A stretch of 64,000 nucleotides of DNA, taken from the NCBI GenBank assembly GCA_951804985.1, contig OX638130.1, forward strand, positions 5,938,791 to 6,002,790, read 5' to 3'. The notes beneath the pieces were generated by a model. The model did no database searches and was not told the origin of the DNA. It worked only from the letters and a program-made list of their open reading frames with translations. Positions 10,241 through 21,612 of this stretch are shown piece by piece (the first letter of the stretch is position 1; each line of letters starts with the position of its first letter). This stretch comes from Dryomyza anilis. Taxonomy: Eukaryota > Arthropoda > Insecta > Diptera > Dryomyzidae. Made by a program: the position numbers and the translations under genes.

Positions 10241-10822
10241 ATTATATCAATGTATATTTTTTATGTATATACAATAGTTGCGTAAATATGTCGCGCACAC
10301 AATTTAGAAGTATGTCTACTAATTCCAGCAATTTTGGCAGAATGAAAAAAAAAATTCATGAGGTTACGGCAACCGAACGTGCAGTTGCGCGAACTAACAT
10401 TTCGGTTAGAGTAAAAAATGATACGTTAATTTTAATGACATGAGGTTACAACAAATGTATTTCGGTTGCAACACTGAAACGTTGGTTCAATTAACCTCAT
10501 GCCAAAAGATGAATTTTCTGTGTGTATGAATAAATATTTGTAATTCAATGCAGCAAATCATTTACTCGGCGCAGTTTTATCAAATATAATTGCTGAAACT
10601 GCGCCGACTAATTAATTTGCTGCATTGACGTACAGATATTCATATTAGCAAACGGAATTGCTGATTTAACGAAGAATATCAAATGTTTTCAATAAATTAG
10701 TGAATTTCATTGCTGGATTGACTATGAATACAATTAATATCGGATGCTGTATATACGTCGTTAATTTTTTTCTGTGAACAAGATAAAAATATAATGAGTA
10801 AATCACCATTATGACCCACCTA

Positions 10823-11648
10823 CACAGAAAAAAAATTCTTCAATATGATGAATTTATTCATAAATATAATTAATTTTTTCACCAACAACCAGATTCATCA
10901 TATTGATGCCACCGTTCATTAAATGCCATATTAATGAATGTATTCATTATATATATGAAAAATATATTCAATACAATGAATTTGAATTGTCATATTGATG
11001 AAATTGTACATAATATTTTTTCATTTTTTTTTTTTTTTAATAATTCGAAAAAAAAATGTTGTAAAAATTTTATTTAAAAAACAACATAAAAAAAATTATC
11101 AAAAAAAAAATGATAAAAAACAAAAAAAAAATCAAAAAAAAATATCAAAAAAAAAATTTTTTTTCGAAAAAAAAAATTTTTTCGAAAAAAAAATTTGTTC
11201 GAAAATTTTTTAAAATTTTTTTTTTTCAAAATATATTTTTTATAAATATAACTTTTTATTAATAAAAAGTTGTATAAATAAATATATTATAAAACATTTT
11301 ACCAATTTATGCATGTCGAGCAAGTATTATATACGAAATAACATACAAGAACTACTTGAGAACTGAGAAGTACGGAAAAAAATGAACGAAAAATAGCATT
11401 CTTCAATATGAAGCAAAATATGTTGTATTTCATGTATTTTTTCATAAATATGATGAAACGTATTCTTTACATACAGTTCATCATATTGATGAACACTTTT
11501 TCGACAGTTACCAAGCGTTCATCATATTTATGATCGCATTCAGAACATTGATGTCGTTAGTCATTAATATTATGAATAGTTCTTCAATACAATGAATCAT
11601 GATTTGAAGAACGGAATTCATCAATATGATGTACATTTTTTTTCTGTG
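10823..11648. mobile_element. Second CACAG/CTGTG inverted-repeat element
   Basis: The left end CACAGAAAAAAAATTCTTC and an inverted right end ending TTTTTTTTCTGTG share the CACAG-A-run design. Subterminal CAATATGATGAA motifs occur many times in both orientations, suggesting transposase-binding sites. The middle (11020-11230) is a poly-A/poly-T low-complexity stretch. It starts 46 bases after the previous element ends. Confidence 0.65.
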
Positions 11649-11679
11649 TACCAACTTTTTAAATATCGCGTGAAGCACT

Positions 11680-12110
11680 CCCATTAAGCAATTTAGGAGC
11701 GCTCTGAAATTGGAGTCATAAAGGAGACCAATTTTTGAGTGTTTTATGAGCCCTCAGAAAAATGACTCTTAAAAGTATCTCATTTAAGACGGTTTTCGGA
11801 GCTCTCAAAAATATTGCTCATAAAAGATTCATATTTAGGAGTTATTTAGGAACCCTCATAAATTAGACTCCAAAAAGCATCAAAAATAAAATTGTTTCTG
11901 AGCACTCAGAAAATAGACTCATAAAAGTTATATATTTTAGAATGTTTTAGGAACGCTCCAAAATTTGACTCATAAAAGAGTCTCATTAATGAGCGTTTTA
12001 GGAGCCACCTCAAATCAAACTCATAAAATCATCAAATTTAAGAGTATTTAAGGAGCACTCAGAAAAGGGAGTCATAAAAGTATCTTATTTATGCTGGCTT
12101 TAGGAGCCTA
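11680..12110. repeat. Degenerate tandem repeat of about 60 bp
   Basis: The unit carries TTTAGGAGC-CTCAGAAAA-GACTCATAAAAGTATCTCATTTA. About seven diverged copies are visible. It shares the words CATAAAAG and TTTTAGGAG with the next array, so both probably come from one ancestor. Confidence 0.65.
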
Positions 12111-12389
12111 CTGTTTAAATAAAATTGATAAACTTGTATTCGTTTTGAATTTGAAATCAAATGAAAAATAATAAAATAATAGTGTAAATTCAACAGACAA
12201 ACCTACATATTTAATGGATTTTTTGAAATGAATGCATTTTCTCACGAATGTCAGGACTAAGATAAACATGAACATGTACTATGTTGGATTAATTTCAGAC
12301 ACATTCTATATTTCTGAAGAAAGAAAAACTTGTGAATGTTTTAAGAATATTTTTGCGCTCTTTAAAGCGCAGTTTCTGTAGCTTTTTTG

Positions 12390-12780
12390 GGGTCTTTTTA
12401 GAGCTCAAATATGAGTGTTTTAGGAGTAATAAAAGTGTCAGAAATATGAGGGTTTTAGGGCTCATAAAATGGTGCCCGGGTTGGGAGTCTTTTTGGGCTA
12501 TTTTAAGTGCTCATATGTGAGTATTTTAGGAGTAATAAAAGTGTCAGAAATATGAGGTTTTTTGGGCTCATAAAACGGTGCCATCTACCCAGGGGTTGGG
12601 AGCCTTTTTGGGCACTTTTCAGTGCTCAAATATGAGTGTTTTAGGTGTAATAAAAGAGTCTGAAATATGAGTGTTTTTGGGCTCATAAAATGGGGCCCTC
12701 GGGAGTCGGGAGCCTTTTTGGGCTCTTTTAAGTGCTCATATATGAGGGTAACACTCATAAATATGAAACATTTAGGAGTC
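12390..12780. repeat. Tandem repeat of about 114 bp, three and a half copies
   Basis: GGTTGGGAGTCTTTTTGGG at 12479 recurs at 12595 and, changed, at 12707. Each unit also holds AATATGAGTGTTTTAGG and GGGCTCATAAAA. The short frames on both strands here are repeat artefacts. Confidence 0.75.
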
Positions 12781-12799
12781 TTAAAAGACTCAAAATGTT

Positions 12800-12821
12800 T
12801 GCTGGGCTGTGCAGCCCAGCA
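12800..12821. other. GC-rich perfect hairpin
   Basis: TGCTGGGCTG, a two-base spacer (TG), then CAGCCCAGCA: ten perfect base pairs, 7 of 10 G/C, in strongly AT-rich DNA. It lies at the end of the 114-bp array and 20 bases before the next mobile element. Role unknown. Confidence 0.7.
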
Positions 12822-12841
12822 CATATGAAAAAAAAACACCT

Positions 12842-13928
12842 TCTCGAGACACAATTTTTGGTAGGAAAATGGAAAGAAACTAGCAGGCAAACAAGCATTT
12901 TTTGGTATGAAAATCACATTTTTGAGGTAGCTTTTAGGTAGGAATTGAGACAAAACCTGCTATTGCCTGCCTGCAGACATGTAGATGAAAGCAAAACTGG
13001 CAGGATTATAGCACGCAAAGGTGGGGTATGGTAGGCAGTATGTGTGGAGCAAAATAATAGGGACAGGCAGCTCATGGTAGGCAATTGGGTGAAATCAAAA
13101 AGGGCAAGCAAAGGTGGGGAATGGAAGGCAATGGGAGCATAAATATTTATTATATTGGTGAACAGCGATACCGACCACAACTAAACTTCTTGTTGCGCAG
13201 AAACAACGACGAATTTTGTTTGTTGTAAACGATCACGAATTTCGATGTTGAGTTGCTGGATTTGCACATGTTTGTTCTTGCACTTACAAATATTTTCAGC
13301 ACAAGAAGAAGTTGTCTTTATGGACGCAAAGCTGGACACCACTCATATCGGCACAAACTAAAAAACGCACGACGTGGCACATTGCTTGGCACAGCGTAGC
13401 AAATATAAGCCAAACATTTTCAATATTGAAAAATTTTGAAGTAAAATTTTATATTTGTCAAAAAAAAATTCGGTCAAATATTTTCTAAAAGCTGCCTTGA
13501 TAGCAGCTAAAAAAACGCTACCTTTCCCTTTAATTATACCGCTATAAAACTACGTTTAAAATTTGAAAACAGAAATTCATATATGAACATTTTGTCCGTG
13601 TCACTATCCTGCTATAAAAAACTTCAAAACAGAAATTTATACAAAATGTTTTTGCCTGCTACAGACAGGCTACCTTTCTCCACCATTAGGCTGTTATAAA
13701 GATGCAATTCAAATTTAAAAAAAAAGACAAAACTTACAAAAAAACGCCTTTGCCAGCTAGGTGTTGGCTTGAACATACTAGTTTCCTGAGTAAACGCTGC
13801 TGTAGGAAGCCTACCTTTTTTCAAAAATTCAAAATGCCTGCTATGCGATGTGTATTTCCAACCATATTACTGTGAGTTTTCCTCAAAACTGCTACTATAA
13901 TACCAGTTTCCTTGCATATTTTTTGTCT
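12842..13928. mobile_element. Dispersed element rich in TAGCAGGCA motifs, copy 1
   Basis: The ends resemble each other as inverted repeats (CTCGAGACA-CAATTTTT left; ATATTTTTTGTCTCGGG right). The interior has many (T)AGCAGGCA/TGCCTGCTA words in both directions. A second copy spans 53935-55478 and a reversed copy 20653-21612. The three align over hundreds of bases, for example GCTGCCTTGAT-GCAGCT near 13490 and 55027. No transposase is seen. Confidence 0.65.
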
Positions 13929-13929
13929 C

Positions 13930-15280
13930 GGGTTATCTAAATTTTATTTTCCAAAAAATTCCAGTTTTGAATATTGAATATATACTACATCAAAAATGTC
14001 AGTAAACAAATATATGTAGATGTCTCTTTGTTTCGATACAATTTATTTTTTTAATATATTTTTTAAACTTTAAATCTTATTGAACATTAAAGTTTATAAT
14101 AACCGTATTCGCCATTTTGAATTTAAAATTATCAACATCAGATTCGACTTTTCTGGCATATTTATCATAAATAAACCGATTAAACCGATCATACCATTAA
14201 ATTATTATATTTTCAGAGGACATACTTAATCCGCCATTTTGAATTTTAATTTTTTTATAACATATTCTAAATCGGCGCTATCGATATTATATGAGTACAA
14301 TTACTTTTTATACAAATTAGAGTATGGTTAAGGAGATAATTAATTTTGGCCAAAATATCTAGTCCCCAGCCCACTGTGCGTTGGAATAAATGCTTAAAGA
14401 TTTGTAATACAAACTACACTCAACGGCTTTTATTTGAAGTAATCACAATTTTAAGCTATTTCTAACCTTTCAATAATTTCAAGTTATTAATTCCAAAATT
14501 ACTTATATTTCCCTGTATACATCTTTTAATAAAATCTGATATTTTTTACACTACATGTCAATTCCAATAAAAATACGTAGCGCATTTTAACATTTCGCAG
14601 AAATTCTTTCTTTGTTTATTTAGTAATTTTAATATATTCAACATTGCATGGCATGCAATGTTTGCACTAAATATTTTAATTAACAAAAATATATATGCAG
14701 CACCTACAGATTTCAGTATGAATCATATGCATACAAAATGTAACAAAAAGATTTTTTTATTTTATTTTACCATAAAAGTAACTTTGTTTATAGCGCTGAG
14801 TTCTCAGAAAGAATTACTATAAAAAGCAGACATAAAAAAATATATCAAATCAGCACATATTCGGTTTCATTAAGCGCGCGTAGTTTCTAATTCGTTTGAC
14901 TTGTTGTGTAAGCATATTTTCAACAATGTTGTGATTTGGTTTTACATCGTTAATTTTATTACCATATAATTGTACAGTAATTAATTTTGCCGTAGTTGAC
15001 ATTTTAATTGGGGAATTTGGTTTTGTATGTGATGTATATCAATTACATATTTATAAACAGATTATATTCATATTTTGTGCAAATTTAACACTTTAGAATT
15101 TATGATATTTATAGTTTTGTTTTTAATTATTTTATTTGGATAGTACTTTAAATTAATAGTACCTACTTCATATTAATGGTACTTTACGATCATAAAGTAC
15201 CATTATCATAAAGTATTCTATGTTAAAAGTATTATACTTTTTGTTAAAAGCACACCGAAAGTATTAAAAAGAATGTTGAT
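13930..15280. other. AT-rich stretch, nothing recognised
   Basis: No gene, inverted repeat or tandem array is seen. There is a small cluster of AAAGTACCATTA/TACTTTA words near 15140-15260, just before the satellite. Confidence 0.4.
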
Positions 15281-15284
15281 TGAT

Positions 15285-16460
15285 TAATTAATTTAATTTT
15301 TGATTTTTGTATTTAAATTTACTACATTTTGCATTTCTGTTTAAAATTTGACTACATTTTGTATTTATTTAAACATATACAAAATTACTACATCTGCGTG
15401 TATTTTATTACATTCTGTATTTAATTAAGTTCATAAGAAATTAAAAATAATTACTACATATGCATTTATTTTTACTACATTATGTAAACGTCATCTACCA
15501 GCACCAATTTTCAGGTGTCCGATGCTTGAAGAGAACCACAGGCGTCCTCTGCTTTTTGTATTTAAATTAACTGCATTTCTGTTTAAAATTTGACTACATT
15601 TTGTATTTATTTAAACATATACAAAATTACTGCATCTGCATGTATTTTATTACATTCTGTATTTAATTAAGTTCATAAGAAATTAAAAATAATTACTACA
15701 TATGCATTTATTTTTACTACATTCTGCAAACGTCATCTACCAGCACCAATTTTCAGCTGTCCGATCTATTGATGCTTGAAGAGAACCACAGGCGTCCTCT
15801 GCTTTTTGTATTTAAATTAACTACATTTTACATTTCTATTTAAAATTTGACTACATTTTGTATTTATTTAAACATATACAAAAATACTGCATCTGCGTGT
15901 ATTTTATTACATTCTGTATTTAATTAAGTTCATAAGAAATTAAAAATAATTACTACATATGCATTTATTTTTACTACATTCTGTAAACGTCATCTACCAG
16001 TACCAATTTTCAGGTGTCCGATGCTTGAAGAGAACCACAGGCGTCCTCTGCTTTTTGTATTTAAATTAACTGCATTTCTGTTTAAAATTTGACTACATTT
16101 TGTATTTATTTAAACATATACAAAATTACTGCATCTGCATGTATTTTATTACATTCTGTATTTAATTAAGTTCATAAGAAATTAAAAATAATTACTACAT
16201 ATGCATTTATTTTTACTACATTCTGCAAACGTCATCTACCAGCGCCAATTTTCAGCTGTCCGATCTATTGATGCTTGAAGAGAACCACAGGCGTCCTCTG
16301 CTTTTTGTATTTAAATTAACTACATTTTACATTTCTATTTAAAATTTGACTACATTTTGTATTTATTTAAACATATACAAAAATACTGCATCTGCGTATA
16401 TTTTATTACATTCTGTATTTAATTAAGTTCATAAGAAATTAAAAATAATTACTACATACA
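15285..16460. repeat. Satellite of 250-bp units with dimeric higher order
   Basis: GATGCTTGAAGAGAACCACA occurs at 15521, 15771, 16020 and 16270, a spacing of 250, 249 and 250 bases. Units 1 and 3 share CAGGTGTCCGATGCTTG. Units 2 and 4 share CAGCTGTCCGATCTATTG and an extra CATTTTACATTTC. The repeat thus has an AB pattern, i.e. a dimer of about 499 bp duplicated once. Units carry TTGACTACATTTTG and ACAGGCGTCCTCTGC. Four full units plus a partial one at each edge. Confidence 0.88.
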
Positions 16461-16668
16461 TTATTTGGTGAGATTTGTTCTCCTTTATATAATTTTCACA
16501 ACTGACAATATTTTATTTTATATCAAACGATTCAATACATAAATACTAAGTTACAGGAATAATAATTTTGTGTATGTGTTTTTGTGTACAGTATCCACTT
16601 GTTTCTCAAATATATTATTTATATTTCTCAAATATTCATTTTTACAGCAGTTTGTATGAGTTGACAAA

Positions 16669-17234
16669 TATGTCGTTGTTATAGAACTAAAAGTCACCAA
16701 CTAAATTTTTATGAAAATCTGAAATTACAACGTTGTTGGTAATTATTACAGAAAGTAATTGATACATTTTAAAGTTAAAATATCAATTGATAGATTCACA
16801 TTTTCTTAACAGTTGGTACAAATATTGTGCTTATCTATGAGAAATTGAATGATAAAGGGATTTTCAACAGGGACGCTACAAAAGTAGAGCGACAGGGACA
16901 GCAAACGACGCCATATTTATTGCCGATCTTTTGACATTTCTCTTCAGTAAGGTTTGCAATTTCATGATCGAAAGATATACGAATTCGAATTTCGGTAGTA
17001 AATTTTAATAATTTCGACTCGTTGTTGGCTCGTATATCTTCATCATCATGAAATGCCAAACCTTACTGAAGAGAAATGTCAAAAGAGCGGCAAGAAATAT
17101 ATAGAAAAACGCTTGAAAAAAACTTTTGTAGCGCTCTTATTGAAAAACCTTTTATATAAAGAATTTTGTAAATGAATAATTGGCATTTTGAAAATGTAGG
17201 TAGTGACTTTTAGTTCTTAGTACAACGACGATAT
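16669..17234. mobile_element. Inverted-repeat element with TATRTCGTYGTTRTA ends, another nested
   Basis: The left end (ATGTCGTTGTTATAGAAC, AAAAGTCACCAA) pairs with the right end (inverse of AGTGACTTTTAGTTC, ACAACGACGATAT). The family also occurs at 35331-35465 (left part only) and 49694-50517. Here a foldback element (16853-17155) is inserted in the middle. Confidence 0.72.
16853..17155. mobile_element. Foldback element, copy 1 (nested)
   Basis: A long near-perfect inverted repeat: AGTAAGGTTTGC-ATTTCATGAT left, ATCATGAAATGCCAAACCTTACT right, around a spacer that holds TTTCGGTAGTAAATTTTAAT. Flanks read GATAAAGGG and CCTTTTATA. The right arm lacks the stretch after AAGAAATAT that other copies have. 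Confidence 0.8.
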
Positions 17235-17598
17235 TATCCCGGTGATGTACACCAGGTAAAAGGTCTGATCCAGTTATATATTTGTTTAAGATTTTAGGAT
17301 CAAGAGGGTTTATCGCCCCCCAATTTATTGTAAGATTGACACTTGTAATTTCAGACAACTAGGGCTATACGATTTCCACTCCCCTAGCGATTTCAATTAA
17401 TTGTATCAAACTTTGTAAATTAGCTCACCCAGATGAATATTTTTTGCATAGCAAAGGTCTATAGCTTAAAGACATCAAATAGTCTGGGTGTTAAATGGGT
17501 TCAAATTTTATATAACTTACTTTTTATAGTCATGTTTTAATTGTATTGTATTAATATTCTTTTTTTATTTTCATATCCCATAAAAAAAGTGAAGGCTA

Positions 17599-18636
17599 CA
17601 CAGAAAAAAATATATGCGTAAATATAGCAACAAATTTGATCAATACAAAATTTGATCAATGATTAACTATGTAATCATATTAATTAATAAATTAACAGAA
17701 AATAAACAAAAAGTTACATCAATACAATTAAATTTTTTGATGAAACGACTATTGAATTAATTGTATTGATTAAATATTAAATCATCTTAATTAATAAATT
17801 AACAGAAAAGAAGGTTACATCAATACAATTAAATAATTTCTGAAACGACTATTGAATTAATTGTATTAACAATCGCCGTTGCTGAGCACACGAAGGCCAA
17901 ACAAGCAAACGATGGAATTTTTGTTTGCGCAACCAAACGCTCGCATATTATTCCCATTTGGTATATGCCAAGATATACACTTATAGAGTTTGATCATCCT
18001 CTAAGTGTTTCGTCAAAAAGGGTGATGTTGACAATGGTTGCATATTTACTTCATCATTTATGTACTTTTACAGGAATTTATAACATTTGTTTTTAATTAA
18101 CCGAATGAGAATTATAAAGACTGTGAAGATAATAAAAATACTTTTAAAACGTTGACCAAACCAATTAAATTGTTTGCTATTTATGCAAAGTCCATAATTA
18201 GTATATATTTGGAATAAAATCACATTTTTAACGAATAATAATAATAGTTTGGCGCTAAAGTCCTGTATAGGACTTCGGCCAGGCTCTCTCACTATTTGAG
18301 CTGTGCGTGTTATATTTGTACTCAAAGTGGTGGGACCTACAGTTTATTGCCGAATCCGAACGGCGGGTGAGAGCTTTTCATAGGCAATGTTTTACTCTCG
18401 TAGGTTTGCCATTTACTGCCGAGAGGTAGCGCGGTATAGAAAAATGTTTCTATGGAAAGATGTCGTTAGCCCCAGTCCAGGCTTGAACCGGGGACCTTTC
18501 GGCTCGCAGTCCAACGCACTAACCACTGAGCAAACACGAATGTGTTTGCTAAATACATTAGAACTCGTTGCTAGACCAGTTAATGGTACACAATTATTTA
18601 TGGTTGCTGTATTTACGTCGATTATTTTTGTCTGTG
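17599..18636. mobile_element. CACAG/CTGTG element, SINE nested
   Basis: The left end CACAGAAAAAAATATATGCG and right end (inverse CACAGACAAAAATAATCGACG) match the element at 9552-10776. An internal duplication of about 107 bp (ATTAATTAATAAATTAACAG at 17678 and 17788) is present. A SINE sits at 18234-18530. Confidence 0.72.
18234..18530 (-). mobile_element. tRNA-derived SINE, copy 3 (5' trimmed)
   Basis: Minus-strand copy beginning CTCAGTGGTTAGTGC and so lacking about 13 bases of the head, including part of the A box. The B box GGTTCAAGCCT is intact. The tail on this strand ends AAACTATTATTATTATTCG. Confidence 0.86.
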
Positions 18637-18875
18637 TATATTTACTTTAGTCATCTGTTTGTAACAACCAAAAAAAGCCGTGAGAAGATGTTAAGCTAAA
18701 CTTTATATTCTTGATCAGTGTCATATCCTGAATCGATTAAGCGATGTTCGTCTGTCTTTTAAAATCGCGAATACAGAAACCCAGAATAGGTAGATAAAGA
18801 AATCTCTAAACTTAGGCTACTTCTATACCTATGCTAGTTAATATTCAAAATGGAGTGATCGGTCCATCTTTGACA

Positions 18876-19224
18876 TATAAAGGATTTTTCAACAGGGACG
18901 CTACAAAAGTAGAGCGACAGGGACAGCAAACGATGACATATTTCTTGCCGCTCTTTTGACATTTCTCTTCAGTAAGGTTTGCCATTTCACGATGGAAAGA
19001 TATACGAATTCGACTTTCGGTAGTAAATTTTAATAATTTCGACTCGTTGTTGGCTCGTATATCTTTCCATCATTAAATGGCAAACCTTACTGAAGAGAAA
19101 TGTCACAAAAAACGGCAAAAAATATGGCGTCGTTTGCTGTCCCTGTCGCTCTACTTTTGTAGCGTCCCTGTTGAAAAATCCTTGAAAAAACTTTTGTAGC
19201 GCTTTTATTGAAAAACCCTTTATT
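18876..19224. mobile_element. Foldback element, copy 2
   Basis: Arms of over 120 bases (AGTAGAGCGACAGGGACAGC and its inverse). The ends ATAAAGG and CCCTTTAT suggest a TA target. The right arm carries an extra terminal segment, CTTTTGTAGCGCTTTTATTG, present at both ends only in copy 4. Confidence 0.85.
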
Positions 19225-19628
19225 CGGTCCAATTTTACGAGAGAAGTGAGCATTTTTAAATCAAGCGCTTTGAAAATAGGATTACAATACAGCAAGATAA
19301 ATTAGGCCAATGAAACCCATAACTTAGATTACTTGTAGTAAAAGTAGGCTGGTATTGAAAAAGGGTGTGATCGGTCGACGTATGAACTGTGATTCGGACA
19401 TTTTTATACAAATACCACATATAACACTGTATTATACAGCAGACTTTTTTTATTATATTTCGCCGAAATCTGACATACATCAATAAATCCAATTTCTGCA
19501 CACTTAACCTTATAAATATTTAATATAAAGAAAAATGTCTCACGATTACAACTTTTTCATTATTTTAATGATTCGTGAATAATTCTGGTGCTCATTTTTA
19601 ATAGTAAAATGTTTATATCTTTACACAT

Positions 19629-19878
19629 ACACCCAGAAAAAAAATGCCCTCAAATCCCAATAAAATTGGTCCATAGGACAATTATTGATTTAATAGTATA
19701 TAAAAAATAAACCTTTTCATATAAACTCAATGGCAATATCATGGTATTTTCTAGTATTTAATGGTATTTTCCGATTAAAATACTAATTTGTCCTATTGAC
19801 TATTTTTAATAGTAAAAAACTATTATTTATATAGTAGTAGTTAAAAACTATTATTTACATAGTATTTTTTCTGGGTGT
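19629..19878. mobile_element. Small inverted-repeat element with ACACCCAG/CTGGGTGT ends
   Basis: About 250 bp. ACACCCAGAAAAAAAATG at the left and its inverse TTTTTTCTGGGTGT at the right. Inside are TAATAGT/ACTATTA words in both directions. The end design (A run after CAG) resembles the CACAG elements. Confidence 0.65.
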
Positions 19879-20501
19879 ACGCGTAGCTTAGACTGCCTAT
19901 ATTTTTCATAATTCTTACTAAATTTAATACACCATCTATTAAAAAATTCTTACTTCAAAATTTCCCATGTAGCTAAACTTCCTCAATGCTTTATTTCACT
20001 TTGTATTATTTCACTTTGTTTTTCAAAATGTTGATTATTTAAATTATTTGGTTTTTGATTTTTTTTAATAAAGTTATAGTATACTGCGCACTATAAAAAT
20101 GAACAGTTTTGTATGCACAATTATTCAATTAAAAATAGTTCTTTATACCTTTTTTGATTTCTTTTTAATATTCGTGGTTTTATTTTGAGACGACATTTTT
20201 TAAGTAGATATCGAAACAAAATTAATATATTAAATTAATACACACAATTTATATACAATGAATATTGTCCACTAATATAAATAATACAAATGCAACTAAA
20301 CTGAGTGTCCGTGCAAATAACGTCGAACTGACTTAATGACTACATTAACGAATGAATTTCACAAGACCACAACAAAGTTCTACCAATAATTTAGTGTTGG
20401 CTCAACGATATTGTAACGTAATGCCATATTTAAAAAAATATAATATATTCGAGCAACGTTACTCTTAGAATATATAAAAAAAAACTCTTTAGAATATCAT
20501 A

Positions 20502-20652
20502 TCGTCACTGTCATGCCAAATGGGCGAATTTGCATTTTTAAAAATATTGGGAAATCAAATTTTAAAGTTTGAAGTGCTTTAAAAATTAGTAAATTATTTT
20601 AAAAAATTTTTTTTTTGTTATTTCGGTTTATTCATCAATTATTATAACGTAT
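20502..20652 (+). mobile_element. Fragment of the GTCATGCC hairpin family
   Basis: CACTGTCATGCCAAATGGGCG followed by GGGAAATCAAATTTTAAAG, as at 8104 (reversed) and 54211. It is cut off at 20652 by the start of the next element. Confidence 0.65.
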
Positions 20653-21612
20653 CCCCAGACAAACAATATGCAAGAAAACTGGTATTATAGTAGTAGTTTT
20701 GAGGAAAACTCACAGGAATATGGAAGGAAATACACATTGCATAGCAGGCATTTTGAATTTTTGAAAATAAGCAGGCTCCCTATAGCAGCATTTACGCCGC
20801 AAACTGGTGTGTTCAAGCCTACTCCTAGCAGGCAAAAGCATTTTTGTGTAAGTTTTGGTTTTGAAGTTTTGAAAGGTATCTTTATGGCTAGAATATGGAA
20901 TGGAAAGGTAGCCTGCGAGTAGCAGGCAAACACATTGTATAGGAATTTTTGTTTTGAAATTTAAAAAGCTTCTTCATAGTAGGAAACTGTAAGGGAAAGG
21001 TAGTCTGCGAGTAGGAATTTCTGTTTTGAAATTTTTAAAGCTTGATCAACAAGTTGTCGACTGAAATTTTTGTTTAGAAATATCAATTTTTTCTTCAAAA
21101 TTTTTCAGTATTCAAATTTTTTGTCATTTGTAAACATCGAAGTTTACTTTCGTCGGTTTGTAAAGCGAATTGTTTTAATTAAAACGTGAAAATGTGCCGT
21201 ATTGACACGGGTTTGAGTATTGCAGAAGTTTATTACTGATATCAACATAATCAACAAAAGTGCACCGCAAATAGTTTTAACCGTCATGACGCCTGAAACA
21301 AAAACTTCTTGCTGTTCAAAAACAAACACGTGTTGTTTTTAATACACACGTGTTTTGTTATTGCTTTCTGCAATCACTTTTTTGACAAAATTGCAAACAC
21401 AATAACAAACAATTCGGAGTTCCTTCAAAAAACATATGCGAATCCAGCAATAGAGAATCGAAGCGTTTGAGTTTTTCGCGAAAATGTAACAAACAAAATT
21501 CGTCGGTGTTATTGTACAAGAAGAAGTTTTTGGTACTGTGAGATGGATGGGCACTGATGTTTATGTTCCCTTCCTTTCCCTACCATTTTGCTGCCAGCAT
21601 ATTGCGATTTGT
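20653..21612. mobile_element. TAGCAGGCA-rich element, reversed copy
   Basis: Begins CCCCAGACAAACAATATGCA, the inverse of the right end at 13928, and runs through the inverse of TTCCTGTGAGTTTTCCTC-type sequence. The far end near 21560-21612 (TTCCCTTCCTTTCCCTACC) resembles the inverse of 13080-13140. The 84- and 82-codon frames on opposite strands are repeat artefacts. Confidence 0.55.

Larger units (their letters stand above)
9552..10776. mobile_element. Inverted-repeat transposon with CACAG/CTGTG ends, SINE nested
   Basis: The left end CACAGAAAAAATAATCGACG is mirrored by the right end (reverse complement CACAGAAAAAAATTAACGACG). The arms continue past a SINE insertion: CAATCCAGCAATGAAATTC at 9917 matches the inverse of GAATTTCATTGCTGGATTG at 10701-10719. 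The SINE therefore entered the left arm after the element formed. The interior has a minisatellite (10040-10240) and no transposase frame. The family is unassigned. Confidence 0.75.

Noticed and set aside
12585..12953. 122-codon minus-strand frame
   Set aside because: It lies across the 114-bp tandem repeat and the start of a mobile element, and sequence blocks repeat within it.
20668..20933. Overlapping frames of 84 and 82 codons on opposite strands
   Set aside because: Both fall in a repeated non-autonomous element that also occurs at 13.5 and 55.3 kb.
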